Positions 1-12,839 are shown, counted from the first letter of the stretch. The stretch: DNA of 64,000 nt from Osedax frankpressi (GCA_964035775.1 OZ038314.1:29373089-29437088); one strand, 5' to 3'. A program made the numbers and translations. Notes: generated by a model not told the origin, from the sequence alone.

Positions 1-340
1 ATATATTTGTATTTTAATAGTTAATTAAAATATTATTTATTACGTAAAATAAGTTTAAATGTTTAAGTGCAAATTCTTTACAAAAAAGTAAAATTTGGAA
101 ATTTACATATCGACATTTTTATTTGCATGTATTACAAATTACAGAGTAATATGGAATATTGGTATATATATTAAATATATAATTTAATATGAAATAATTG
201 TAATTATACGTTATTATAATAGACATATAGTATTTACTATTAATAACTATCTTAATAAATATATTATATAATACGATTATGGAAATAATAGCTATACTAT
301 TCTATTATAGTAAATTACATTATTAATATTATATTTTGAT

Positions 341-540
341 GTCACGGCTGCTTACGTAATCTACGTCACTAAATTTTTGAATATTTGACCTAAATATATA
401 ATTATAGTGTACTAAGATTATGGGAACAATAGTTATAATACTCTAGAGTTAATTAAACTATTAATATTATTTTTATTGTCACGACTGCTTACGTAATATA
501 CGTCACTAAGTTTTTGAATATTTGACCTAAATAATGATTG
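341..540 (+). repeat. Tandem pair of ~140-bp units with TACGTAA/ACGTCA motif
   Basis: Two copies, about 137 bp apart, of a unit whose core reads GCTTACGTAAtctACGTCAC (341-372 and 478-508), followed by AAGTTTTTGAATATTTGACC. The same core is found about 16 times in the window. TTACGTAA and TGACGT are both half-palindromes of the type bound by bZIP factors; that reading is inference. Confidence 0.75.
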
Positions 541-796
541 AATCATAACTTATTATTCAAAAATATATAATATAATTTTGAATTTAAAGTAAAACAATCA
601 ACATTTATAAATTTTAGAATTTCTATTTAGTTCAAATAAAAATATGTATAGATATATATATATATATATATCTTATATATAACAATACATATTTTATTTC
701 ATTCATTAAACTTTCGTATAAATCTTATCCACAAATAAAAATTACTTGCTTAATGTAGTTAGTATATTAAACTATAGGTATAAAAAGATGTTCATT

Positions 797-799
<3 letters not shown>

Positions 800-855
<56 letters not shown>

Positions 856-858
856 TTA
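800..858. repeat. (TA)n microsatellite
   Basis: Nearly pure TA run inside A unit 1. Comparable runs sit at matching places in other A units, for example before 22740. Confidence 0.95.
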
Positions 859-1710
859 TAACTAGAGTTGTAATAGGTTTATAAAATAATAAAAGATAGT
901 TAATTATAAATATTAACGTCTTTAAGATATTTATTAATATTAATTATTTAGAAACGATAACGTATCATATTTGTTAAGTAATATATACCTTAGTAGTGTA
1001 TTAGTGAAACATCAATTAAGTGTGTGTGATAAATTGAGTATTGATCTTCTATATATATTTTGACGTATACTGCTCTTTATTCGAAAAATTGATTTCAACT
1101 GATTTGAATACGTATGATTAAATAATTATTTAAATTTCATTCTCAAAGATATACAATACGAATCGTAACGTATATAAGGAATTTTAATTTTAAGTTATTC
1201 TGGAGTATAAGAAAACATTGATATATCTTGGCATACCTATTAATTCTAAAATAATTTTAATATATATGATCACCATATATAAAATATAAAAATAAATTAT
1301 CTGTAAATTCAAATTCATTATATACATTACAATCATTAGTATATATATCTGGAAATGTAATTTTAATTATTATTTAATGAAAACTATTGAAATAAGTTTA
1401 ACATTTTTTTTCTAATATATGTCGACAACAATCAACACAAATAAATATATTTTACAAGATTTCTGAAATATATATATATATATATATATATAAAGGAAAT
1501 GGAAGTATATATTATAATTATTATAATAATCTTAAGATTAATGATCAATAAATCGTACAAGTGAAATAACACTAATACAAAAATACTATTTGTAGTGATT
1601 TATAGTTACTATTTATAGTGATAATTAAATTAAAATGATAATCAAATATTATATAGTTGAATTATTCAATTATTTATAAAATTCTCACATTAATTATATA
1701 TATATGTTTC

Positions 1711-1769
1711 TATAACCAATCATATTGCAGATTGAATAAAAGAGGCGTTATTAAATATTCTATTTAAGT
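1711..1769 (+). promoter_or_regulatory. Core promoter of gene A1
   Basis: CCAAT at 1716-1720, TATA-like ATAAAAG at 1736-1742, and a likely start at the A of TTCTATTT (about 1762), 26 bp downstream of the TATA-like box. The same order and spacing appear upstream of the other family copies. It implies a 5' UTR of about 67 nt. The start site is inferred, not shown. Confidence 0.55.
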
Positions 1770-1828
1770 GATAAATTCAGCATTCTATATTATTTATCAC
1801 ATTTGAACATCGAATTAAAACGAGAAAA

Positions 1829-2154
1829 ATGTCTCAACTATCTACTAATGCAAATAACGAAGGTAGATTTTTATATTATAATGTAATTTATATTTACTTT
1901 ATTCAATAATAATAATATAATTATATTTTTTATATTTATTTTTTATTTGTTAATATTCATATCATATAAACCTCACATTTTTTGATAAATGTGTTGTAAA
2001 TATTTAACATCCTAAAATATTGTTATTTTTGTTTTAAATATAATCACATCATTATAAAATTATTTTTATTTTTTCAGATATGTGCACAAATGGATATGAG
2101 TGGTTCTCGGTTGGAGATTCGGACCTCGATATGCCATTCCCAAGAACATATTAA
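1829..2154 (+). CDS. Small two-exon gene A1, 36-residue product
   Basis: Function unknown; no family recognised. Exon 1 is 1829-1862 and encodes MSQLSTNANNE. The intron is 1863-2077 (215 nt, GT...TTTTTTCAG). Exon 2 is 2078-2154 and encodes DMCTNGYEWFSVGD then SDLDMPFPRTY before a stop. Splicing joins GAA G|AT in phase. The product is acidic, with aromatic residues in YEWF, no signal peptide and no membrane segment. The start is supported by a promoter 60-110 bp upstream and by its retention in five related copies. AATAAA at 2326-2331 could serve as a poly(A) signal. A second frame is also open through exon 2, and the difference from copy B3 is mostly replacement changes, so a non-coding spliced RNA remains possible. 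Confidence 0.5.
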
Positions 2155-3099
2155 AATGTATAATATATAAAATTTTTTTATGAAACTTATTATATTAATA
2201 ATACATAAAGATGTTTCTTTGTGTGATTAGGTATTTATATGGCAAGTGATAAGCTTTGGACGGTTTATTACGATATGTGATATTATTATTAGTATTTTTC
2301 TTATTATATATTACATTTTATCTTTAATAAATACTACATATTTATTATTAATTTATTCATTGATAATTATGATAATATAATATATTCTATATTACATTTA
2401 TAATATTAATATCATCTATATTACATTTATAATTTTAATAAATAATAATAATGTATTTCCATAAAGTTAATATTAAATATAATAATATATTATTTTTTAC
2501 CTTAAAATTTAAAATTCTATTTTATTTAAATACAGTATTGGAATTGGCATGTTAAAGTTAATTTATATAAATATTCACGTGGTTTGGTTACTGATAATTT
2601 ACATAGAATATATTTGTTCTATATAAATATATAGACTATATAATATAATATCGACAATATACATATAATCTAAATATAATAATTTGTATTACATTAAACA
2701 ATAATTTAATATGGAAAATGTATAATATTCTAACTTTATTATTTTGATTTCCATATACATAAAGAAATGTATTTATCATTTCCTTTTATTTGATATGTTA
2801 TGAAAAATTGTAAACAATTGATATGTCTTATAATTCTTTGGAATATTGGTGTGATAAATATAGGTAAAAATAATAATTTGTTTATTTTTTTTAAATAAAT
2901 ATATTATCCTAAATATTAAGAGGTTATTCTTATTTTATATAAATTTATATTACATTTTTTTTACATTTTAAATATTTTTTGCGAATAATTGTAAAAGATG
3001 TTAAGTAATTTTAAATTGTAAATATGTTTACAATCTCTGAGGTATATTTCCACGCATCAAAATATATATATTATCTATAATCTCCGGTAAACAATCGTG

Positions 3100-3474
3100 A
3101 ATATTACTTATGTTAACAGATATATTTTTTACAGATGTATGATCACAAATATTAAAATCATATTATAATGTATTTATCATTTATAAAATATTAAATTAAT
3201 ATTGTATTAATTATATTATTTTAGTTATGTAAGAATGTCATATGATATTACTTACTTAATTTTAAAACAATATTTACTAATATATATATTTATATATTAT
3301 TATAAACTAATATTATATAAATAATTTAGTATATCAAGTATAGTAAATCGAATGTAATGTTAAACATACATAATATATATAATATAATATGTTGTTATTA
3401 TGTTTTTATATATATTCGGGATATATTATTTAATAAAATAATGAAGATTAATTTAAATTATATTTTTTTAAATT
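3100..3474. other. Single-copy AT-rich spacer
   Basis: A+T-rich DNA between the end of A unit 1 and the minus-strand ORF. No coding pattern, hairpin or repeat family was recognised. Confidence 0.5.
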
Positions 3475-3633
3475 TTATACTACTTTATTTCTATATATAG
3501 TAACCTCGCTATCTTCCAATGCCTGAATTCTGTTTTTTAGTATATCTGCATTGCTAATGGCATATTCGAATATATCCTCTAGTTCTAATGTTGTTAGATT
3601 TCTACAATCGGCTTTGATATAAAATGCCTCCAT
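3475..3633 (-). CDS. Small ORF or first exon, 52 codons
   Basis: No family recognised. The minus strand reads MEAFYIKADCRNLTTLELED then IFEYAISNADILKNRIQALE and DSEVTIYRNKVV before a stop. Unlike the (TA)n-driven ORFs here, it uses a full range of residues and has a regular helical pattern (LELEDIFEYAI...ILKNRIQAL). A possible splice donor, GAG|GTTACT, lies nine codons before the stop, so it may be exon 1 of a longer gene, but no following exon was found toward lower coordinates. It is single-copy in the window and lies at the edge of an A unit. No promoter is obvious. Confidence 0.4.
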   Translation of the reverse strand: MEAFYIKADCRNLTTLELEDIFEYAISNADILKNRIQALEDSEVTIYRNKVV

Positions 3634-3639
3634 TTTAAA

Positions 3640-4090
3640 TACATTTCCGTTACTAATGTGCTAATCCGGCCAAAGATAATAAGATAATTTTTATTCTTAT
3701 TTTTTGTCGCCTTAAACTTATCTATTTCTAACAAAAAGTACTTCATTAAATAGGCATTAATACACTCTTTACAGTCTTATTATAAAAAAAATCACAATAT
3801 TTTGACATATAGACTCTATTATAACATAATTATAATTAAGGATTTATATTAATCATAAATAAATATAGAATACTCTACTATAGCTATTCAATATTATAAT
3901 TTTTATAATAATTAGAACAAAATTATAATTAATGAATTTATATTAATCATAGATAAATATGGAATATTCTACAATAGCTATTACATAATTGTATTGTATA
4001 ATATTAATTGATGACGAATATTTGTATGATATAAATGTTTCAATGAATATTTAGTTAAATTATTATAGCCATATAATAAAATGTAATAGT
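3640..4090. repeat. Spacer with paired ~95-bp repeat
   Basis: Around 3822-3890 and 3915-3985 are two similar units ending in ATAGAATAYTCTACWATAGC. Relatives occur near 6930-7090, 27480-27540, 31590-31650 and 54040-54190. Nothing coding seen. Confidence 0.55.
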
Positions 4091-4094
4091 AATA

Positions 4095-4097
<3 letters not shown>

Positions 4098-4155
<58 letters not shown>
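4098..4155. repeat. (TA)n microsatellite
   Basis: Pure TA run of about 58 bp, outside the duplicated units. Confidence 0.95.
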
Positions 4156-4157
<2 letters not shown>

Positions 4158-4807
4158 TGATCATTAAAAGAAAGTATATTACAAAATATAAATGTAATAC
4201 AAAGTCTTAATTATTCATAACATTCAATGTTTTACATACGATATGATGTAATATTGAAATTGACAAATTTATTATTTATAAAGGTTATCATAATATTGTT
4301 AGTAATATCTGTTATATTATTTGGTTATTATTGTATTAGTCTTGTATAATTTCAAATTTCAAATAACAAATATTTATTTTCCAATTAGGTTCTTCAATTT
4401 TTTAATAAATATTTATAATATTAATATAGACGATTTAATATTTAATCAAATTTATTTTAAAAATTAAATTATAGATTTAATTCTAAAGTAATTATTATTA
4501 ATATGTCTATTGAGAAGACTTAAATATAAATTAATTTTTGCTAACATACCGTATGTTCTTACCATATAAACTTAGTTATAATAGCATTAGTGGATACAAA
4601 TCGTAATTTTATATATATGTAGATATAGTTGCAATGGAATAATAAGAATTGATGGATATTTCAATCGTAAAATACTATGCAGGTATTACGAAGATACTTC
4701 AAATCTATTGATTATACAACTAATTCAATCATTAGCTGGAAGGACATACAATTTCTATTTTTTATTGTAGGTATAATATTTATCCATTCCGAGGCTTACC
4801 CACTATG

Positions 4808-4849
<42 letters not shown>

Positions 4850-4850
4850 T
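4156..4850. other. AT-rich spacer with a dubious ORF
   Basis: A 63-codon plus-strand frame at 4677-4868 has a hydrophobic stretch (FLFFIVGIIFI) but runs into a (TA)n tract and has no promoter or splice support. It is not called as a gene. The rest shows nothing. Confidence 0.4.
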
Positions 4851-5554
4851 TACATTTCATCAAAATAAGATCGATATATTTGATGTCACTACTTGAATAT
4901 TTTATTATCTTACATAAATAAAGCTGAAAAATGTCTATTGATGTTAAATATATGAACAATATGGAAATATATACTATTATCTAAAATTAATTAATATATT
5001 GTGAGATGTGTATAGAAATTATTTAATATTGTTTAAATGAAGTCGATGTAAGGTATCAATATGTTATAATTTCATATTCATTTAGAATAAACAATCACTA
5101 TATTATATAATATTTACGATATGACTTTGATATATATCAATCAGTATTTCTTTATCATCCAATTGATATTTCTTCTATTTCGATATAGTCCTGGATAATG
5201 ATGATGATCATATTGATTAGGGTGGATGCGAAGTTAATGTGAGTAAAGTGTAGTGGTTACGGAGTTGGCGATTATATCATTCTCTATTAAAGTTTATTCT
5301 AAGAAGAATATGTCGTCATAAAAACTTGGATTTCTAGTATTACATATTTCCTCTTGCGGCTATAACTGTTTATGTGTACGTTTTATATATGTTTTTAAAG
5401 GTATCTAAATACCATAAAGCTAACATTTTCAGTAAATAATATAGTTGTATTAAGGAAAATAAAAACTATATAATAATATATATTTCAAAAGAATATATTC
5501 TGTAATAGTAATATAATATATATAGATTTTGAATTGATCTCAATATGTATTGCA

Positions 5555-5606
5555 AATTGTTATAAAATAAAAGCTATGTAATTATTTTCTTTATTTTATA
5601 ACAATT
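5555..5606. repeat. Perfect 17-bp inverted repeat (hairpin)
   Basis: AATTGTTATAAAATAAA at 5555-5571 is the exact reverse complement of 5590-5606, with an 18-nt loop. It is kept in the other three C units, where the arms are 17-20 bp and the loop differs. Confidence 0.85.
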
Positions 5607-5845
5607 AACACAGAAAATAAAATAATAAATGGAAAATGAATGTTTGTTTACAATATTACTTCATTATTCTAAATTTGGTATTTATATATTAAAAACTGAT
5701 AATTTATTTCAATGTGAAGTGTAAATAATTTATAAATAGATTTTTGAAAATATTGTTATATTATAGTTTGATAGTATTGGTGTATATTACAAAATAAAAT
5801 TCATATTGGCTATTTGTTAATCGTATTTAATTATTTTTTATTATA

Positions 5846-5925
5846 AATTATTATAAAATTATTATAAAATTATTATAAAATTATTATAAAATTATTATAA
5901 AATTATTATAAAAAATTATTATAAA
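5846..5925 (+). repeat. 11-bp minisatellite
   Basis: About seven copies of AAAATTATTAT. Absent at the matching place in the other C units, so it arose after duplication. Confidence 0.85.
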
Positions 5926-7376
5926 ATATATATTTATTTTTAACCTAGCATGTATTTATCATGTATTAATATGTATCCTACTAATCATATATTAAATACA
6001 AGAACGATAATTGTAAAACTATTAATTATATTATTTGTAAATATATCAGCATATTACTCAACTTCTTTAGTCTAATCCTAATTTTAAATATTAAATTCAA
6101 GCTAAAAATAATTATAATTTGAGATTATAAATATAAGTTTATTTATTAAATTATTAAGCGATTATTTAGTATACACATTATTTAGTAACTTGTTTTACTT
6201 ATTATTTCATTCGATTACGTCTGCTAATATATTAGGCAAACTATTCTTTATAACTCTATTAATATAATTTTTGAATTTAATATTACATAATGTTTAGTTC
6301 AATTATGTTTAAAATAATTAATTATTTTATTTCTTAACATTTTGTTATAAGAATCTTAAAAGGCGTTGTTTTCGAATTAATAGCTATAGTGCAGTTAATA
6401 TTTTAATAATACTATAATCATCCGTCATCAATCTTACGATTTTGATATGTGAAATAAAGAACATTTACTATATTCTGAAAAATGCTGTGTAAAAATAAGA
6501 TTAATTTATATATATGGATAATATTTAGATAAAAGTTTAATTGATGAAATAATAGATATATTGTTATATATCTATAAAGATTTTTATATTAGTAACTAAA
6601 TAGAAATTCTTAAATTAAAAAATGTTGATTGTTTTACTTAAAGGATTAATTTAAGTTATAAATTATATTATATTTTTTTTTGCATAATAAGAAATGCTTC
6701 AATCATTATTTAGGTATAATATTCAAAAACTTAGTTACGTAGATTTCGTAAGCAACCGTGACAACAAAATATAATAATAATATAATTAACAATAGAATAT
6801 TATAGTTTGTATTGCAACATATCTATAAATAAATATACATATATTTATAACTTTATACTGATATTATAGTTATCCTATTATCTATTTTTAAATATAATAA
6901 TTATTTTTATAATATTAATAATTAGAGCATAATTATAATAGAGGAATATATAATATTCATAGATACATATAGCATATTCTACTATAGCTATTCAATTAGT
7001 ATATTATATTAATAATTAGATCATAATTATAATCAATTAATTTATATTAATCATAGATAATATATAGAATATACTACAATGGCGAATGTTTATACTATAT
7101 GAAAGTTTCAATGAATATTTTTTTAAATAATATAATAATTATTATAAAAATGTATTATATAAAATATCATTTAAAATCCTAATATTACAAAATTCAATTA
7201 ATATTGTCTATTTGGTGATCGTTTATTTGATTTTTTTTATTTAAAAATTATAGAATATACATATATTTTTAAGCTAGAATGTATTTATCTGGTTATTTAT
7301 TATCGATTCCAATTTATTTTTAATCCAATTTAATACCTAGTTTAGAGTATTTTTAAGCATGGATAAATTAAGCGAG

Positions 7377-7386
7377 TATCGCGATA
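7377..7386. promoter_or_regulatory. TATCGCGATA palindrome upstream of B1
   Basis: A perfect 10-bp palindrome about 180 bp upstream of the TATA-like box, kept in all four B units (31275-31284, 37436-37445, 54484-54493). The CpG-rich core stands out in this A+T background. A factor-binding role is inferred only from conservation. Confidence 0.45.
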
Positions 7387-7640
7387 TTTTGATAATCGAT
7401 TAGCTCACTGCATTCGCCTCATTATTATAAGCGGATTTTTCTTTTAAAATTATATTAGTTGGGTGATTAGCATTCCATTAATTATAAATTATTTATAAAA
7501 TTCTAACATTTATTATACATATATTTTTTGATAACCAATAACATTGTAGATTACATAAAAGAGGTGTTATTTGCTTTAATATTCCATTTAAGAAATAAGT
7601 TTAGTATTTTATATTAGATCACATCAAATTAAATTATATA

Positions 7641-8005
7641 CAGTCTCAACTATTTACTAATGTAAATTACAAAGGTTAATTTTGATATTATTAATAACAT
7701 TAATTTTATATCATTAATTTTGATATTAAAGAATTTTTATTTTTTTTTTATTATATGAATATATTTTGTTGCTATTTAATATTTTGATATGTTAATATTC
7801 ATATTATATAAACCTCACATTTCTCGATGATGTTGTGGTAAATATTTCAACAATTTTAAATATTGTTATTTTAGTTTTTAAAATAATCACCTCATTATAC
7901 AATAATTATTAATTTTTACAGATATGTACACACATAGATATGAGTAGTTCTCGGTAGGAGATTTGGACCTCGATATGCCATTTCCAATAACATGTCAAAA
8001 TGTAT
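7641..8005 (+). pseudogene. Broken small-gene copy B1
   Basis: Exon 1 equivalent is 7641-7674 and exon 2 equivalent starts at 7922 after TTTTTACAG. The start codon has become CAG, and the main frame of exon 2 contains a stop at the WF position (TGG to TAG). The promoter boxes remain. The intron keeps the family's conserved second half. Confidence 0.7.
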
Positions 8006-8507
8006 AATTTATTAAATTATTTAATGAAACTTGTTATATTACAAAAATATATTTCATTTAAATAATTTAAATGATGGATATATTTATATAACACGTATTA
8101 TATGTTGGACTATTTGGTATAATGTGTGATATTATTATTATTATATATAATAATATAATATGTTTATCATTGTTATATATACTCTTTATAAATGTGATAG
8201 TAAGGACATTTTTTTAAGGCATACTAAAAGTTTATGATATGTATAATATTCAAACTCACTATTAAAAATGTATACTAAGTATAATTCTTATTAACTAATT
8301 ATATAAATAAGCATTATTGATAAGTTACAATAATCACAATAAAGGTTATTATTATGCTATATCAGATGGGAACAATAGGAAATACTGATCATAATAATAA
8401 TAATAAAAAATATGTTATCTCTATAGATATATTCTTTATATGACAATATATAAATACCCAGTACTATTGTATCAATTATACAATAAAAATATATATAAGT
8501 AGAAAAT

Positions 8508-8570
8508 ATGTCCAACCTACGCCATTCTTTATCTGAATACTATTTGCCTGGAGTCTTATTAATAAGATGA
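8508..8570 (+). CDS. 20-codon frame MSNLRHS..., possible micro-peptide or exon
   Basis: Reads MSNLRHSLSEYYLPGVLLIR then a stop. The inverted D copy (35881-35943, minus) encodes exactly the same residues with one silent change (CGC/CGA). A third relative near 33637 has diverged. TATAAATA about 60 bp upstream could be a TATA box. It is very short, so this may be coincidence. Confidence 0.25.
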   Translation: MSNLRHSLSEYYLPGVLLIR

Positions 8571-8784
8571 AGAAATCAATTGATATTCTGTTTATCTAAA
8601 CCATGAGTTTATTTTTATTTTATATTAATATATATTCAAAATAAATTTTACTTTTTTTAGATTTTTATAAATAATTATGATAGTTTCATATGTTCATTTT
8701 TAATATTACTTTGTAAATATATTTACTCTCTACGATATTGTTTACCACAAATCATATTAGAAATCTTTGTTATACATACATATA

Positions 8785-8785
<1 letters not shown>

Positions 8786-8834
<49 letters not shown>

Positions 8835-8841
8835 ATATATT
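8786..8841. repeat. (TA)n microsatellite
   Basis: Interrupted TA run within the D unit; a matching run lies at 52757-52809 in the inverted copy. Confidence 0.95.
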
Positions 8842-9199
8842 ATTTATTGTTGAACTATCTATTTGTTTCATATTATAAATAATGTGTATGTTATGAAACT
8901 GTTATTGTTATGATTAAATATATTTGGTTATATTAAAAGTTATGATATAGACTACGTAAGCAACCATCACACTAAAATGTATATTAACAGGAAGTATTTA
9001 ATCTACTATAGAGTTATATTGCTAATATTCCAAAATCTTAGTATATTGTAATTATTATCTAATTATTATCTAATATAATACATTTTTTATATTTGATTAT
9101 TGAACTAATTCCAAAAATATAATTACGTTGTTATAATATATATCATTAGTTGCCAAAATAAGCTATAATTATTTTATATATGTGATATTTTATATATAT

Positions 9200-9261
<62 letters not shown>
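9200..9261. repeat. (TA)n microsatellite
   Basis: TA run of about 60 bp; the matching run in the inverted copy is at 52325-52366. Confidence 0.95.
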
Positions 9262-9265
<4 letters not shown>

Positions 9266-9299
9266 TATATTATATACATGCATAGTTGATAGCTGCATA

Positions 9300-9830
9300 T
9301 TCTGGGTTATTTAACAATTCAAAATTATTGTAATATTTAGCATTAAATTAGCACATATCATACAATATAATATGAACAATAGGGCACGAAATAATATATA
9401 TATAACAATTTTTAGGTTTAATTAATTTCTTATCATTATTCCAAGAGCGAAGTGAAATTTATGCGTCTGGTAATAGTTTCTTCAATATGTAATAAAAAAT
9501 ATATTTAATTAACGAATGTAAAGAATTCCAAGTGTGGATATAAACTTAGCTCATATGTTGATAACATGATCTTATATTTAAATAAATTACGAGGGTATGT
9601 GCATTACCATAAGCATATTTGAGAACAGTGAATGATCTATACAATTTGCGATGTAGAGTATGGCAAGTTATGCTATATGGCATTGGTTATAACGAGTATG
9701 GATATATAGAAGCTTCTTTTGATATTTTAATTTATTGAAGACTCCTTTCTGATTATTATGAGCTATAATATATGTTATATTTCAATATCCCTCATAGATA
9801 CAATAGATATTATATTGTAAGTTATATTTT
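9300..9830 (-). pseudogene. Old relative of the decayed arm gene (3' part)
   Basis: On the minus strand this stretch aligns with the last part of the decayed gene at 25660-28560 and 39430-42180, including a shared ...CPI.HI... ending. It is much more diverged than those two copies and matches 51700-52300 in inverted orientation. No intact frame of useful length remains. Confidence 0.4.
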
Positions 9831-10410
9831 TAGAATAAGTATACTAACATTGCACAGTTACAATGCACAGTTACAAATAACAATGGTTTTCCTACAAAAT
9901 ACTATTATACTATTATACTATTAAACTGTATGGCATAAGGTATAGAGTATATTGTATGTTCTTTGGCAAATACTGTAAATAACTATCCGCAAACACACAA
10001 TAAATAAAAATAATTAATATATATTAACTTGATTTTATATGATTATATATATCTAATGAAATAAATTAAATACATATATTTGTATTTTAATAGTTAATTA
10101 AAATATTATTTATTACGTAAAATAAGTGTAAATGTTTAAGTGCAAATTCATTTCAAAAAAAGTAAAATTTGGAAATTTACATATCGACATCTTTATTTGC
10201 ATTCATTACAAATTACAGAGTAATATGGAATATTGGTATATATATTAAATATATAATTTAATATGAAATAATTGTAATTATACGTTATTATAATAGACAT
10301 ATAGTATTTACTATTATATAACTGTCTTAATAAATATATTATATAATACTATTATGGAAACAATAGCTAAAATATTCTATAGTTAATTACATTATTAATA
10401 TTACATTTTG

Positions 10411-10610
10411 ATGTCACTGTTGCTTACGTAATCTACGTCACTAAGTTTTTGAATATTTTACCTAAATATATAATTATAGTGTACTAAGATTATGTGAACA
10501 CTAGCTATAATACTCTAGAGTTAATTAAACTATTAATATTATATTTTATTGTCACGGCTGCTAACGTAATCTACGTCACTAAGTTTTTGAATATTTGACC
10601 TAAATAATGA
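10411..10610 (+). repeat. Tandem pair of TACGTAA/ACGTCA units
   Basis: Same arrangement as 341-540, 140 bp apart. Confidence 0.75.
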
Positions 10611-10897
10611 TTGAATCATAACTTATTATACAAAAATATATAATATAATAAATAATATATACCTTAGTAGTGTGTTAGTGAAATATCAATTAAGTGTGTG
10701 TGTGATAAATTGAGTATTGATCTTCTACATATATATTGACATGTACTGCTCTTTATTCGAAAAATGGATTTCAACTTACTTGAATACGTATGATTAAATA
10801 ATGATTTAAATTTCATTCTCAAAGATATACAATACGAATTGTAACGTAAATAAGGAATTTTAATTTTAAGTTATTCTGGGGTACATATATATATATA

Positions 10898-10943
<46 letters not shown>

Positions 10944-11209
10944 CAGAAAGTTATTCTGGGGTATAAGAAAATATTGATATATCTTGGCATACCTATTAAT
11001 TCTAAAATAATTTTAATATATAAAAAAGAAAAAGAAATTATCTGTAAATTCAAATTCATTATATACATTACAATCATTAGTATATATATCTGAAATGTAA
11101 TTGTAATTATTATTTAATGAAAACTATTGAAATAAGTTTAACATTTTTTTTCTAATATATGTTGACAACAATTAACACAAATGAATATATTTTACAAGAT
11201 TTCTGAAAT

Positions 11210-11247
<38 letters not shown>

Positions 11248-11470
11248 GAAATGGAAGTATATATTATAATTATTATAATAATCTTAAGATTAATGAACTT
11301 GTGATCAATATATCGTATAAGTGAAATCACATTAATACAAAAATACTCTCTGTAGTGATTTATAGTTACTATTTATAGTGATAATTAAATTAAAATGATA
11401 ATTAAATATTATATCGTTGAATTATTCAATTATTTATAAAATTCTCACATTAATTATATATATATGTTCC

Positions 11471-11530
11471 TATAACCAATCATATTGCAGATTAAAATAA
11501 AAGAGGCGTTATTAAATATTCTATTTAAGT
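11471..11530 (+). promoter_or_regulatory. Core promoter of gene A2
   Basis: CCAAT 11476-11480, ATAAAAG 11497-11503, likely start near 11523. Layout as for A1. Confidence 0.55.
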
Positions 11531-11589
11531 GATAAATTCAGCATTCTATATTATATATCACATTTAAACATCGAATTAAAACGAGAAAA

Positions 11590-11904
11590 ATGTCTCAACT
11601 ATCTACTAATGCAAATAACGAAGGTAGATTTTTATATTATAACGTAATTTATATTTACATTATTCAATAATAATAATATAATTATATTTTTTATATTTAT
11701 TTTTTATTTGTTAATATTCATATCATATAAACCTCACATTTTTTGATAAATATTTAACATCCTAAAATATTGTTATTTTAGTTTTAAATATAATCACATC
11801 ATTATAAAATTATTTTTATTTTTTCAGATATGTACACAAATGGATATGAGTGGTTCTCGGTTGAAGATCTAGACCTCGATATGCCATTCCCAAGAACATA
11901 TTAA
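11590..11904 (+). CDS. Small two-exon gene A2, 36-residue product
   Basis: Exon 1 11590-11623 (MSQLSTNANNE), intron 11624-11827, exon 2 11828-11904 (DMYTNGYEWFSVED then LDLDMPFPRTY). It is intact in the main frame. The alternative exon 2 frame, which is open in several relatives, has a stop here, and this favours the 36-residue frame. Function unknown. Promoter and splice sites match A1. Confidence 0.5.
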
Positions 11905-12839
11905 AATGTATAATTTATCAAATTATGTTATGGAACTTATTATATTAATAATTCATAAAGTTCATTTAAAAAATTTAAATGATTGAGTATATGGCAAGTG
12001 ATAATATTCGATATGTGATATTATTATTAGTATTTTGTATTATTATATATTAAATTTTATTTTAATAAATACTACATATTTATTATTAATTTATTCATTG
12101 ATAATTATGATAATATAATATATTCTATATTAATATCATCTGTATTACATTTATAATTTAAATAAGTAATAATAATTTATTTCCATAAAGTTAATATTAA
12201 TAAAGTTAATATTAAATATAATAATGTATTTTTTTTACCTTAAAATATAAAATTCTATTTTATTTAAATACAGTATTGGAATTGGCATGTTAAAGTTAAT
12301 TTATATAAATATTCACATGGTTTGGTTACTGATAATTTACATAAAATATATTTGTTGTATATAAATATATAGACTATATAATATAATATCGACAATATAC
12401 ATATAATCTAAATATAATAATTTGTATTACATTAAACAATAATTTAATATGGAAAATGTATAATATTCTAACTTTATTATTTTTATTTCCATATACATAA
12501 AGAAATGTATTTATTATTTCCTTTGATTTGGTATGTTTGGTATGTTATGAAAAATTGTAAACTATTGATATGTCTTATAATTATTTGGAATATTGGTGTG
12601 ATAAATATAGATAATAATAATAATTTTTTAATTTTTTATAAATAAATTTATTATCCTAAATATTAATATGTTATTCTTATTTAATATAAATTTATATTAG
12701 ATTTTTTTTACATTTAAATATTTTTTGCGAATAATTGTAAAAGATTTTATGTTAAGTAATTTTAAATTGTATATTTACAATTTCTGAGATATATTTCCAC
12801 GAATCATAATATATATATTATCTATAATCTACGCTAAAC

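Larger units (their letters stand above)
1..3100 (+). repeat. A unit, copy 1 (dispersed duplicon with small gene)
   Basis: About 3.1 kb that recurs at 10074-12840 (direct), 22740-24870 (direct, 3' two thirds) and inverted at 42960-45300 and 56860-59290. In order it holds two bZIP-like motif units (341-510), (TA)n runs, a conserved 1.0-1.5 kb stretch, the promoter and two exons of gene A1, and about 900 bp of conserved 3' flank. The window opens inside the repeat, so its true left end is not visible. Apart from the small gene nothing coding is seen. Confidence 0.85.
4850..6510 (+). repeat. C unit, copy 1
   Basis: Recurs directly at about 48200-50030 and 62170-64000, and inverted at 32060-33365. 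It contains a short MSID-starting frame near 4931, an exon-like piece (acceptor ATATAG at about 5188, then LDNDDDHID and a stop), a very well conserved stretch of about 80 bp after that stop, a perfect hairpin (5555-5606) and an 11-bp minisatellite. No complete gene could be assembled from it. Confidence 0.8.
6840..8250 (+). repeat. B unit, copy 1
   Basis: Recurs at 53950-55500 (direct), partly at 36950-38300 (direct), and inverted at about 30400-31740. It carries the conserved TATCGCGATA (7377-7386), a promoter (CCAAT 7535-7539, ATAAAAG 7555-7561) and the broken gene B1. Confidence 0.8.
8250..10070 (+). repeat. D unit, copy 1
   Basis: Matches the reverse complement of 35240-36300 (its left part) and of 51350-52870 (its right part). 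It contains the 20-codon frame at 8508, a TACGTAAGC motif at 8944-8972, (TA)n runs and, near 9430-9800, a diverged relative of the 3' end of the decayed gene in the palindrome arms. Confidence 0.75.

Noticed and set aside
4677-4868. 63-codon frame with a hydrophobic stretch resembling a signal peptide
   Set aside because: It ends in a (TA)n tract, has no promoter or splice partner, and the hydrophobic run is far from the start.
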